Source: Alphaproteobacteria bacterium
GTDB taxonomy: Bacteria > Pseudomonadota > Alphaproteobacteria > Micavibrionales > Micavibrionaceae
Assembly: GCA_002701555.1 (NCBI GenBank)
Contig: NZVS01000072.1
Coordinates: 1 to 35,736 of the forward strand
Direction: 5' to 3'
Length of the DNA: 35,736 nucleotides
Below are positions 18,972 through 28,016 of this stretch, in pieces (position 1 is the stretch's first letter; each line of letters starts with the position of its first letter). The translations under genes and the position numbers were made by a program. A model generated the notes under the pieces. That model was not told the origin of the DNA. It saw nothing but the letters and a program-made list of their open reading frames with translations, and searched no databases.

Positions 18972-20255
18972 CTAACCGAAAGGGAGTATCGTTCCGCCAT
19001 CCTTGGCGCCGCCTGACGCAGCTTTTCTGGAAGGTTCTCGAGATCCGCTCTCAGCGCGGGGAAAGGCAATAATTTCAGTTTCATTTTTCTGTGTATAACT
19101 TTTTTCGCCGGAGGCTGTTTTATCATTTTGTGAACCTTGAGTCACGGCCTCTTTCTTTTGCAAGGATTGTTCCGCTTCTGAGTATGAGTTCTCAAATTTG
19201 ATAAACCATAAGAAATTCGCGTTGGCGCGGTCCCTTATTTCACAGAATATTGGATCATCAAGAATGTATTGAACATGCGATGCCAGGTAATTTTTTCCGT
19301 ATGGGGTTTCACCAAGCGCATAAATCAGGTTTGTTGCCGCCTGTCTTGAAATAGACTCGGACTGGTCAAAACTTTTTCCTGTTGGGCCGGCCAGCATGCG
19401 CTGGATATATTTGCGATCCATTCTTCTGCAACGCTCGGATAAAAACCAGGCCTCGATCACACCCAAAGCCGCTTGTCCGTTATTTATTGACCTAAAGTCG
19501 TTGCAGGCTTCGCGAGCAAAAGCGCGGCCCAAATCTGATAGTGAAGAGTTTTCAACGCAAATCCATGTATCTTTATCACCCGACAATTGCATTTCCCATG
19601 CTGTGCGTACCATTGAGACGGCAAGGTCGGCTTCCTGAATACGGTTGATAAGAATTCCCTGATCCGGGTAAAACGCTGTCGGATCTATAAGTACCCCATT
19701 TTTGTGCTGCCACACACGCCTTAATTCTCGGGCCACAGATAAAATTTGCAGGGCTTCCTCAAGATTGGGGTTAACAAGTACCTTATTGGCATTTCGGTCA
19801 TAATCAGCAGTATCAGCCAAAGATGACCACTCAATCGCTACGCCATTTTTTGCGGCGAAATCAAGCAGTGTCTTAAGGTAGCGGCTTTGTGCGCATCTTT
19901 TTAGAAAAGAGGCTATGTCAGGAGAAGCACTTTCATTTTCCCCGAAAATCTCATCGCAGCTGCTCGAGAACAAATCAGCGACATGTGTATCTGTCACACG
20001 AAATTGCTGGGAAACTTTGTCATAGGCATTAAGCTTGTGCTCCATAGCATCTATCTCAAAGCTGAGGTCATCCATAAAGGAGGCATCGAAAAGACCGGCC
20101 TCTTCAGTTGTGTCCTCGGTATCAAGGAAAAATAAAGGCTCATCACCAATGAAGCTGCAGCGCACCGGCTGGTAGTTATTCAAAGTGTACGATACTTTGC
20201 ATCCCGGGTTTGGGCTGATTTGAATTTCCTGGTTATTATCTCTTGGTCCACTCAT
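18972..20255 (-). CDS. Protein of unknown function, paralog of the previous gene (DUF6782-like), with low-complexity C-terminal tail
   Basis: Middle region LEEALQILSVARELRRVWQHKNG, GVIEAWFLSERCRRMDRKYIQRML; Lys/Ser/Gly/Glu-rich tail. Confidence 0.55.
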   Translation of the reverse strand: MSGPRDNNQEIQISPNPGCKVSYTLNNYQPVRCSFIGDEPLFFLDTEDTTEEAGLFDASFMDDLSFEIDAMEHKLNAYDKVSQQFRVTDTHVADLFSSSCDEIFGENESASPDIASFLKRCAQSRYLKTLLDFAAKNGVAIEWSSLADTADYDRNANKVLVNPNLEEALQILSVARELRRVWQHKNGVLIDPTAFYPDQGILINRIQEADLAVSMVRTAWEMQLSGDKDTWICVENSSLSDLGRAFAREACNDFRSINNGQAALGVIEAWFLSERCRRMDRKYIQRMLAGPTGKSFDQSESISRQAATNLIYALGETPYGKNYLASHVQYILDDPIFCEIRDRANANFLWFIKFENSYSEAEQSLQKKEAVTQGSQNDKTASGEKSYTQKNETEIIAFPRAESGSREPSRKAASGGAKDGGTILPFG

Positions 20256-20294
20256 TTATCCGACCCATTTTCCTTCGTTGTTATTCTTCGGCGG

Positions 20295-20309
20295 GAAATA
20301 ATTTATTTC
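20295..20309. promoter_or_regulatory. Inverted repeat GAAATAA-T-TTATTTC in a divergent intergenic region
   Basis: Perfect 7-bp arms, located between the start codons at 20255(-) and 20471(+). Confidence 0.35.
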
Positions 20310-20365
20310 TTCCCTCTTACCTTCCCTATTATCGCGTGCAAATATTAATCAATTACTACCAACTA

Positions 20366-20380
20366 GGAAAAAATTTCCTT
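20366..20380. promoter_or_regulatory. Inverted repeat AGGAAA-AAA-TTTCCT in the same divergent intergenic region
   Basis: Perfect 6-bp arms. Confidence 0.35.
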
Positions 20381-20470
20381 GTGAACCAATTGTTTACATA
20401 AAAATCTAAAAAGATATTGATTTGATGTCATTTTTTAGTGAGAATAAATTTAACTGGGAGGAAGAATAGA

Positions 20471-21025
20471 GTGCATAAATCAAAATTTTCAGAAAAAGAC
20501 TGGTCATTTTTAGTACATTATCCCTGTCGTGTCGGACTGTGGATGTCCGATCTTGAGATGGGTGGCGGCAATGGAGCCGAGCTTGCTGAGAAGAAAGCAC
20601 TGGAAGATATAATTATCCGCGCACAGAAAAAATATGAGAATCGGGGCTTTATTAAAGAGTTAATTCGAGAAACCGAGGAAACATCATGTGATATACAGGC
20701 GGCAAATGACCAGAATGTTCTTCAGGACGCGCCTAAAATCTTAAATATGTTGCAGGCGAATGTTGAAAAAATAGACGTAAACTGCTTTAAGCTGATTTGT
20801 CTGGATGTGGCCGAGGCCGTTGCCAAGGCAGCTCCCGACCGCGAATTTGGCGCACATAACTTACATGGTGGGCCCGAATCAGGCTGGTTCGGTCTTTATC
20901 CGCTATTATCAAGCCTGATGAGGTTGGGTCGCGGGCCAAGGGTTAGCCCAACTGAAAAAAAAGGTATTAATATATTAATAGATGCTCTTAAGGCTAATAA
21001 TATTGCGGTAAAATGGCAGGTTTAG
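20471..21025 (+). CDS. Protein of unknown function (184 aa from the preferred GTG start)
   Basis: SD GGGAGGAAG before GTG 20471; the ORF track gives 20438. Stop overlaps the convergent asnB stop. Confidence 0.65.
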   Translation: MHKSKFSEKDWSFLVHYPCRVGLWMSDLEMGGGNGAELAEKKALEDIIIRAQKKYENRGFIKELIRETEETSCDIQAANDQNVLQDAPKILNMLQANVEKIDVNCFKLICLDVAEAVAKAAPDREFGAHNLHGGPESGWFGLYPLLSSLMRLGRGPRVSPTEKKGINILIDALKANNIAVKWQV

Positions 21026-22950
21026 TTTTTTTCCGCCCATGCCTGATACATTAAAATAGCCCATAATTGAGCGGGAATATTTCGCTGGCCCGAAAGATGA
21101 AGATCCCATGTTTTTCTGATCGGCTTTGCGTCAAACCCATTCTGCTCAAGGCGATTGGCGCTCAGAAGCTCTTCTGCCCATCCTCGCAAGTCACCACGAA
21201 GCCATTCGGCAAGGGGCGGGGAAAATCCTTTCTTCGGACGATCAAACATCCCTTCAGGTATGTGGCGCGCCAAAACCTGTCTCAACAACCACTTTCCTTT
21301 ACCGTTGCGAATTTTCATACGCTCAGGCAGCCCCCAGACATGCTCATAAAGCCTTCGATCCAAAAGAGGCGCGCGCGCCTCAAGCGATACAGCCATTGAA
21401 GCGCGATCCACTTTTGTAAGAATGTCATTGGGAAGATAGGATATACTATCGCGCCACATTAGTTCTTCAGCAAAAGAAAGATTGTCCGGCACCCTTCTCC
21501 TGTCATTAAAGGGGAGTGGTAAATATCCTGCCTCTGGTACTAATTTGTAAGGATCTTCCCAGAACCCGAGGAGGAAGTCGTGTACTCCCACCCAGTCATC
21601 TTGGCGCATCAAGCCGGAGAGTTTTGCGACTGAATCGGAGAGAAGGATGTCACGTTTCGGCCATAAGGCGTTAAGCCCACCCGGGTGTAGTGTCGAAATG
21701 ACGCGACCTAATCCTTTACGCAAAGAAGGTGGCAATTTATTGAGCTTGTCCCAGATAGGCGGGATCATGAAATGCCTACGATAACCGCCAAGCAGCTCGT
21801 CCCCTCCATCACCTGAAACAGCAACAGTTACGTGTTCCCGAGCAAATTTAGAAACAAGATATGTAGGAATTTGGGAGATGTCAGCAAAAGGCTCATCATA
21901 TATGCGGGGCAAATCAGGTATGACGTCAAGCGCATCTCGCGGGGTAACGTACATTTCGTGATGTTCTGTTCCTAAATGATTGGCAATTTCCTTGGCAAAA
22001 CCCGCCTCATCATAACCCTCAACCTCGAAACCGATGGAAAAAGTTTTTACGGGCTGCGTGCTCTGTTTTTGCATAAGGGCCACTACCGTACTGGAATCGA
22101 TCCCACCCGATAAAAAGGCGCCCAGCGGTACATCAGAAATCATCCTTTCGCGTACGCATTGTGACAAGAGCGCAGAAAAGTTTTCAATTGCCGTTTCGTC
22201 ATTATGGGGCTGCTGCCGGGAAATATGCCCCCTTTCAATAATGTCTGAGGGTGACCAATAAGGAACCATCATCTTTGAGAGGTTTTGATTTTTTTCAAGT
22301 TTTTCAGGATTGAGCGTCAGGCTATGCCCGGGCAATAATTGCCATGTGTCCTTATATATACAGTAAGGCGCAGGAACACACGCATATTTCAAATAAAGTG
22401 CTTGTACATCCGGATTTACCGATGGTTTGAAATTTGGCGCGGCTTTAAGGGCCTTTAATTCGGAAGCCATTACCAGGGTGTTGTCTGCCCAACCTATGTA
22501 GAGAGGTTTCTTGCCCATGGGATCACGCAGTAAAGTGACAGTGCCCTCAAGTCTGTCCCACAATATGATTGCAAACATACCCGATATTTTTCTTAGGGTT
22601 TCCTCTACTCCATATTCCTCGAATGCAGTAAGGAGAACCTCGGTGTCGGAGTGACCTCTAAATTTATGGCCTTTTTCTTCAAGGGTGGCCTGCAGGTAAA
22701 GATAGTTATAAATTTCACCGTTATAGCTCATAATAAAGCGGCCTGATGCGGATTGCATAGGCTGGTGACCTGCCGGGGAGAGGTCAAGTATGGCGAGCCG
22801 CCGATGCCCGAGGGCAATCCCCATTTTATCGTCTTTCCAAAAGCCGTCACCATCAGGCCCGCGATAATTAATGGCACGGGTCATGGCACGTATAGGTTTA
22901 GTCAAATCGTCTTTTGAGGAAAGAGATAATATGCCGGTTATGCCGCACAT
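21022..22950 (-). CDS. asnB: Asparagine synthase (glutamine-hydrolysing), AsnB type
   Basis: N-terminal Cys nucleophile MCGITGILSL (so start 22950, not 22956); NYRGPDGDGFW; LGAFLSGGIDSSTVVALM; SGDGGDELLGGYRRH. Confidence 0.92.
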   Translation of the reverse strand: MCGITGILSLSSKDDLTKPIRAMTRAINYRGPDGDGFWKDDKMGIALGHRRLAILDLSPAGHQPMQSASGRFIMSYNGEIYNYLYLQATLEEKGHKFRGHSDTEVLLTAFEEYGVEETLRKISGMFAIILWDRLEGTVTLLRDPMGKKPLYIGWADNTLVMASELKALKAAPNFKPSVNPDVQALYLKYACVPAPYCIYKDTWQLLPGHSLTLNPEKLEKNQNLSKMMVPYWSPSDIIERGHISRQQPHNDETAIENFSALLSQCVRERMISDVPLGAFLSGGIDSSTVVALMQKQSTQPVKTFSIGFEVEGYDEAGFAKEIANHLGTEHHEMYVTPRDALDVIPDLPRIYDEPFADISQIPTYLVSKFAREHVTVAVSGDGGDELLGGYRRHFMIPPIWDKLNKLPPSLRKGLGRVISTLHPGGLNALWPKRDILLSDSVAKLSGLMRQDDWVGVHDFLLGFWEDPYKLVPEAGYLPLPFNDRRRVPDNLSFAEELMWRDSISYLPNDILTKVDRASMAVSLEARAPLLDRRLYEHVWGLPERMKIRNGKGKWLLRQVLARHIPEGMFDRPKKGFSPPLAEWLRGDLRGWAEELLSANRLEQNGFDAKPIRKTWDLHLSGQRNIPAQLWAILMYQAWAEKN

Positions 22951-22997
22951 AAGCAAAATGCCTTTGTTTATTATATAAGTGTTAAGTCTTTGGTATA

Positions 22998-23615
22998 TTG
23001 AAACTGCTCATGCTAAAATGTAGCCTAAGCAGGGAATATATCAAAGACATGAATATAGATCTTTTCTTTTCGAGTAAAAATTTTCCAGGACTCATCTCCA
23101 ATGAGGGCTTCGGCTATGCGCCCAGCGGAATCATTTTTGATGTGAGGTTAAGCACCCTAACGTTGGAATTTGCACCAAGGGACAAAGAATTTGCCGAACC
23201 ATTTGAAATGAATGTGGCTGTATCTGATGATTTCGCGCCGATGCTGGTAGAAACCGAAATGATATTGTTAGGCGTTATGGATAAACAGGAGCTGTCAAAG
23301 GCTTGGATCTTACCGATGGGGATTCTTGAAGATGATGGTGACTTTGCTTATGCCATTGATACAATCCGTATGAATCCTGCGCGTGACGGATTAAGGGAAA
23401 TGGTATTTTTCCTAAAAGATGCCGAGAAGGGCCAGCCCGTCCATCGAGAGCATATCGCGCAAGGGGGATCAATAAAACCAGTCACTGAAAAACAAGACTT
23501 GAAAGAAATTGCCCTGACCAAGACGGCAGAGCGAGGATTGAAACAAGAGGCACGGAATGCCCCAACCTCCCCAGCCAATCGTGTCGCGCCACCGGTTCCG
23601 CAGCCTAAAAAATAA
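22998..23615 (+). CDS. Protein of unknown function; start uncertain (MNIDLFF at 23049 is an alternative)
   Basis: Long ORF with coherent composition, divergent from asnB; Pro-rich tail VAPPVPQPKK. Confidence 0.55.
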   Translation: MKLLMLKCSLSREYIKDMNIDLFFSSKNFPGLISNEGFGYAPSGIIFDVRLSTLTLEFAPRDKEFAEPFEMNVAVSDDFAPMLVETEMILLGVMDKQELSKAWILPMGILEDDGDFAYAIDTIRMNPARDGLREMVFFLKDAEKGQPVHREHIAQGGSIKPVTEKQDLKEIALTKTAERGLKQEARNAPTSPANRVAPPVPQPKK

Positions 23616-23672
23616 TCAAGTTTTTGAACTTAAAAGGAATTTATACGTTCTTAACTTGAAATCATACAGACA

Positions 23673-23689
23673 AATCCTAATTAAGGATT
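23673..23689. promoter_or_regulatory. Dyad AATCCT-AATTA-AGGATT upstream of dps
   Basis: Perfect 6-bp arms, 38 bp before the dps ATG. Confidence 0.35.
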
Positions 23690-23726
23690 CGGATACATTA
23701 CTAGATTTTTGGGAAAGGATATCGAG

Positions 23727-24194
23727 ATGTCTAAAGAAAACTATATGAGCGGTCAGGCTAATAAAAAAATTGTAGAAGGTCTTACAAAAGTACTAGCCAA
23801 CACTTTTGTGCTGTATTTTAAAACACACAGCTATCACTGGAATGTTGAGGGAATGCAGTTCAAGGCTCTGCACGAAATGTTTGAGGAGCAATATACAGCT
23901 CTTTGGGAGTCAACTGACGAAATTGCCGAGCGTATTCGTGCCCTTGATGCTTACGCGCCAACAACTTTTGCAGGACTTATTGACCAGGCCGATTTAAAAG
24001 AGGAAGCAAAGGTTTTAAAAGCAGAAGCTATGGTGAAATCACTAGCTGATGATCGCGAGAAAATCGTGAAGGCGACTTACCCTGTTCTGCGAGATGCAGA
24101 AGATGCGGGTGACGAGGCAACTGTTGATATGCTAATTGAACTGATAGATGCTCATGAGATGGCAGCCTGGATGTTGAAATCAACAGCCAAATAA
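23727..24194 (+). CDS. dps: Dps/ferritin-like DNA-protection protein
   Basis: KTHSYHWNVEGMQFKALHEMFEEQYTALWESTDEIAERIRALDAYAP. ATG 23727 preceded by GGAAAGGATATCGAG. Confidence 0.92.
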   Translation: MSKENYMSGQANKKIVEGLTKVLANTFVLYFKTHSYHWNVEGMQFKALHEMFEEQYTALWESTDEIAERIRALDAYAPTTFAGLIDQADLKEEAKVLKAEAMVKSLADDREKIVKATYPVLRDAEDAGDEATVDMLIELIDAHEMAAWMLKSTAK

Positions 24195-24197
24195 AAA

Positions 24198-24452
24198 TCA
24201 CACCTCTAGTTTAAAAGGCACAGCGTGGAACTGGATCGGCTCACTCTTTGCGGATGGATTGAAAAGAACTCTTACGCTGTGTATCCCGATACTGTCAGGA
24301 TGTAGCTCGCGCGCCGCGCGGGCTATTTTATTGAAGTATACCTCACCATCATGAGTACCGCTCTCGAGAGGGAGGGAGCCAACCAGCATCCCCATATTTG
24401 TAATATGGCTACCCTTTAACTGCTTTCCGGTTGAAAGATAAGCTCTGCCCAT
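24198..24452 (-). CDS. Small protein of unknown function (84 aa)
   Basis: Fills the gap between dps and the divergent ORF at 24514; no overlapping better ORF. Confidence 0.5.
   Translation of the reverse strand: MGRAYLSTGKQLKGSHITNMGMLVGSLPLESGTHDGEVYFNKIARAARELHPDSIGIHSVRVLFNPSAKSEPIQFHAVPFKLEV
24303..24329 (+). terminator. GC-rich hairpin plus T-tract reading in the dps direction, inside the antisense ORF
   Basis: TAGCTCGCG...CGCGGGCTA stem (about 9 bp, one G-T) followed by TTTTATT. Confidence 0.5.
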
Positions 24453-24513
24453 AGTCGTGGCTCCTGCTTTGTAAATGTTACTTGAGTTTTTTCTTATATT
24501 TTAGTACAAGATT

Positions 24514-25044
24514 ATGGCAATGAAAGTATATCACTACACGAGCAGAGGCAAGTGGGAAAATATGCAGCCAACGGATAAGCATCCGGAGGGCGGTATCAGT
24601 ACAAGCTATGGCATAAATGCCTTTCACCCTGACCACTCTGACGACATGACCAAAGTTTTAAAGAAAGCTTTCTGGGCCATGCCTGATAAATTACCCAAAG
24701 AATGGGATGCCTATAAAGCCGACCGTTATGGTCTGGGTTACCTTTTTAATCGTTGTGCGGACGGGGATGAGCTTGTTTTGCTTGAAATAGAACTGAACGA
24801 CAGCGACGACGTATGGGTTGCTGACTGGGCAGGATTTTTGAAAGATATTGAAGGAAAGCGATTTCCCGATATGACCAATTACGAAACCTCTATGCGAAGA
24901 TATAAATCCAAAAGTGATCTGAGGGGCATTACGTATCCGGAAATTATTTGCTTCAACGACATGCCTGTATCACGCATACGTGAAATTCCTGTTCCTGCGC
25001 GTGCTCTTACAAAAATGCAGACTGAAAACCATCCGCAACCATAA
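24514..25044 (+). CDS. Protein of unknown function, possible ADP-ribosyltransferase-like fold
   Basis: N-terminal MKVYHYTSRGKWENM, central ELVLLEIELNDSDDVWVADW, C-terminal YPEIICFNDMPVSRIREIPV resemble ART-like (H-Y-E) layouts; family not established. Confidence 0.6.
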   Translation: MAMKVYHYTSRGKWENMQPTDKHPEGGISTSYGINAFHPDHSDDMTKVLKKAFWAMPDKLPKEWDAYKADRYGLGYLFNRCADGDELVLLEIELNDSDDVWVADWAGFLKDIEGKRFPDMTNYETSMRRYKSKSDLRGITYPEIICFNDMPVSRIREIPVPARALTKMQTENHPQP

Positions 25045-25064
25045 GAAATTTCATTGCAATAAGG

Positions 25065-26066
25065 TTATTGTCCTGCCCGTACTTTGCGCCACTTTGCAAC
25101 ATTTCTGTTATGCTCATCCAGTGTCCTTGAGAAGGCATGGCCGCCAGTCCCGTCAGCTACAAAGTAATAATAATCGTGGATTTCAGGATCAAGGGCTGCT
25201 TTCAATGCCTCTATACCGGGATTGCAAATTGGCCCGGGAGGAAGACCTTCATTCATGTACGTATTATAAGGTGTATCCTTCCTGAGATCCTTTGTGAGAA
25301 GTCTTCGGTTTAAAGGCCCTGTCCCGTCCTGAGAGTGTCGCCCCTCTGTAAGCCCGTAAATGACTGTCGGATCTGTTTGTAAAAGCATACCTTTTTTAAG
25401 GCGATTAATAAAAACACCGGCAACGCGCCTTCTTTCATCCGGCACACCTGTTTCTTTTTCGACAATAGAGGCGAGTATTAATGCCTCTTCTTTGTTCTGC
25501 AACGGCAAATTAGCAACGCGACTTGCCCAGGCTGAATCCAGCGCGTCTTGCATGTCTTCACGCATTTTTTCAATTACGGTTAAGGCTGTATCACCCGATT
25601 GATATCGATATGTACCTGGAAGCAGGCTGCCCTCTTCAGGTATACTTAACTCCTCTTTTTCAGGTGTTTGCAAGCCCTCGTGGGCGTTCAAAATCTGAAT
25701 TGTTTCGAAACTGGTTTTGCCCTCAGGTATTGTAACTTGCCGCACAAAGATATCACCGTTGGCAAGCTTGTTAATAACCCTATCCATAGGAATGCCGGCT
25801 TCAAATTTATACTCGCCTGCCTGCAATTTTGATTGTTGCTCTGACAGGCGCACGGCTATTTTAAATAGTAACGGGGAGGCAATAACATTCTCCGCATCCA
25901 GTCTGGCGGCAATCGTGCTGACGCCTGACCCTGAGGGTATGACTACAAATCTTTCTTCTCCCAAAGGGCCTGTGTCGGAATACAGGTGAAGGCCAAATAA
26001 TACACCAGCCGCTGCCAAGAAGGCGGTTAAAAATAGTAGGGATATAAAACCAAGAAAGCCGCGCAT
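25065..26066 (-). CDS. mltG: Endolytic transglycosylase MltG (YceG family)
   Basis: VIPSGSGVSTIAARL, EEALILASIVEKETGVPDERRRVAGVFINRLKKGMLLQTDPTVIYGL, PYNTYMNEGLPPGPICNPGIEALKAAL. Confidence 0.95.
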   Translation of the reverse strand: MRGFLGFISLLFLTAFLAAAGVLFGLHLYSDTGPLGEERFVVIPSGSGVSTIAARLDAENVIASPLLFKIAVRLSEQQSKLQAGEYKFEAGIPMDRVINKLANGDIFVRQVTIPEGKTSFETIQILNAHEGLQTPEKEELSIPEEGSLLPGTYRYQSGDTALTVIEKMREDMQDALDSAWASRVANLPLQNKEEALILASIVEKETGVPDERRRVAGVFINRLKKGMLLQTDPTVIYGLTEGRHSQDGTGPLNRRLLTKDLRKDTPYNTYMNEGLPPGPICNPGIEALKAALDPEIHDYYYFVADGTGGHAFSRTLDEHNRNVAKWRKVRAGQ

Positions 26067-26071
26067 GTAAT

Positions 26072-26872
26072 TCAGTCCGTAATATTGTCAAAAATAAATT
26101 GTTTGTAATCTATGTCAGGGATATAGGGCGTATAGGGGGGATAAAACAACCCATGCCGGGAATAAAGTCCGAATATGTAGGAGAATGGTCTCCGCATTAA
26201 CCAATAAATTTCCCCTTCATTTCCACTATCCCAATTATAGCTTACACTTCCGGCGCGGTCGTGGAGCTCGTCAAGGCTTACAGGCTGTCCAGAGTCCGTG
26301 AGTGAAATCCAACGTGCATTTGTATCAACAATCATCCAGCCCTTTTCTGTCTCAACTTCCACTACCGCATGGGATCGCAGATCGTTTCCGCTGTCAATTG
26401 CCATCGTTTCGGGCGGGGTAAATGATTTATCCCGACTGAAAAGGGAGGCGTATCTTGCATTGTATCCCAGCATACCCAGTGCTTTTTCAATTGCCCGTGC
26501 ACGATCCCCGCACTGCCCATGTTTTTCTTGCAAGAGGTCTGCGGGTTCGCGACCTTGCTTTAGTGGAATTTTTTTCAAGACAGGGGAGGCGGTAAGAATT
26601 GAATCCTGCACAGCTCTTATATCCACTATTTGATCTTCGAAAATGCCTGTATTGGAAAGGCCTGATATTGTATAGTTACTTTCGTTGAACATTGATTGCA
26701 GTGCTGTTCTGTCATCTGCCGTTATGTCAGAATCTACCCCGTGAAAAAATAAAACTGCCAGCCCGATGCATAATAACACCAAAAAGAGTAAGATTACCCG
26801 TATGCTTCCGGATTCTCCGCCTCCATATTTAACGCGCAAGACGCCTATGTCTTTCATATGGGTGTGGACCAT
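26072..26872 (-). CDS. Membrane-anchored transglutaminase-like protein
   Basis: N-terminal TM; Cys-His-Asp pattern HGQCGDRARAIEKALGMLGYNARY ... LRSHAVVEVETEKGWMIVDTNARW. Confidence 0.75.
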   Translation of the reverse strand: MVHTHMKDIGVLRVKYGGGESGSIRVILLFLVLLCIGLAVLFFHGVDSDITADDRTALQSMFNESNYTISGLSNTGIFEDQIVDIRAVQDSILTASPVLKKIPLKQGREPADLLQEKHGQCGDRARAIEKALGMLGYNARYASLFSRDKSFTPPETMAIDSGNDLRSHAVVEVETEKGWMIVDTNARWISLTDSGQPVSLDELHDRAGSVSYNWDSGNEGEIYWLMRRPFSYIFGLYSRHGLFYPPYTPYIPDIDYKQFIFDNITD

Positions 26873-28016
26873 ATATCTATTTCTTTCACCCTTTTATTTA
26901 TTTCAAAGCGGATATCCGCAGCCAGCCGATATTCTCATATTTTTGGCTATTTGTCTGTATTTTGCGCTCACATTATTAAATTTTCAGAAAGAAATACGCT
27001 CAGTATATGTTTTTGGTGCCATGTTTGTCGGATTGGCATTTACAATTAATTTTATTCATTACTTTTTCATGCCCGACATAAAATTTATACTTCATTCTTT
27101 TATATATCTGTTCAACTTCTTTATTTTCATGTTTGTTGTGATGCTTTTTGACAGGGATCGGGAGCGTATGAACCACGTAACCTATAAAACCCTTCTGATT
27201 ATTGTTGCGTTTCAATTTCTAATGGTGGTGTTCTTTCCGGATAGTGATGATGTGCGCGCAAGCGGCACATTTAACAAATCCAATCAGCTTGCATATTGGT
27301 GCGTTTTGGCAGCAGCTTTGCTGTTGGTTTTAAAAAGAAATACAAGATTTACAATTATTGATTTGGCGGCGTTTTCAATATTGTCTTATATGCAGATGCT
27401 AACGCTTTCAAAAGCCGGAATCATAGTTTTCTTCCTTCTTTTTATAATGTTTGTTTCTTCCCCTAACATGCCCAGACGCTACAGATACATCGTAATTTTA
27501 TTCGCGGCACTTTTCTCTATCTCTTATATGGGAAATGCCCAAAAAATTTATAACTTCTTTATGAACTTTGACACCGTTGATGCTGTTTCGAAAAGGTTAG
27601 GAACGCTTGGGAAACAAAATGATGATACTCCAGAGGCGCGTGGCTATTTAAGGCTGATTGAACATCCGGGCTATTTGCTGATTGGCGCTGGTGAGGGCGC
27701 GTATCAGCGTTTTGGAAGACAGGAGCTTCATTCCGGTATCGCAACGTTGCTTTTCAGTTACGGCATTTTCGGGTTTGGGTTTTTTATAGCGTTTCTTGCA
27801 TCAGCTTTTTACAGGCTGTCTTTTTATTATTCTGCAATGCTTATGCCTATATTTTTGTTTGGCCTTACTCACCAAAATATAAGATTCAGTTTTTTCTGGA
27901 TTTTTCTGGCGGTGGCTTATGCCGGCCATTTCTTTAAAAATAATGGGGTCTATACGGAAACCCATAAAAAAGATAAACTTGTTTTGTATGACGAGGGAGT
28001 CCATGAAGAAAATTAA
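26766..28016 (+). CDS. O-antigen ligase/polymerase-like multi-TM protein, copy 1 (start may be 26802 or 26847)
   Basis: Multi-TM; GTFNKSNQLAYW and GAGEGAYQRFGRQELHSGIATLLFSYGIFGF typical of WaaL/Wzy-like proteins. Confidence 0.75.
   Translation: MHNNTKKSKITRMLPDSPPPYLTRKTPMSFIWVWTIYLFLSPFYLFQSGYPQPADILIFLAICLYFALTLLNFQKEIRSVYVFGAMFVGLAFTINFIHYFFMPDIKFILHSFIYLFNFFIFMFVVMLFDRDRERMNHVTYKTLLIIVAFQFLMVVFFPDSDDVRASGTFNKSNQLAYWCVLAAALLLVLKRNTRFTIIDLAAFSILSYMQMLTLSKAGIIVFFLLFIMFVSSPNMPRRYRYIVILFAALFSISYMGNAQKIYNFFMNFDTVDAVSKRLGTLGKQNDDTPEARGYLRLIEHPGYLLIGAGEGAYQRFGRQELHSGIATLLFSYGIFGFGFFIAFLASAFYRLSFYYSAMLMPIFLFGLTHQNIRFSFFWIFLAVAYAGHFFKNNGVYTETHKKDKLVLYDEGVHEEN

Noticed and set aside
18914-19126. 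70-aa minus-strand ORF bridging the two DUF6782-like genes
   Set aside because: Overlaps the 3' end of the longer gene in another frame; overlapped region is low-complexity coding sequence.
24361-24370. CTCTCGAGAG palindrome
   Set aside because: 10-bp palindrome inside a coding region; expected by chance at this scale.
26298-26633. 111-aa plus-strand ORF
   Set aside because: Antisense to the transglutaminase-like gene, which has a clear catalytic triad; Ser/Cys/Ile-rich shadow composition.
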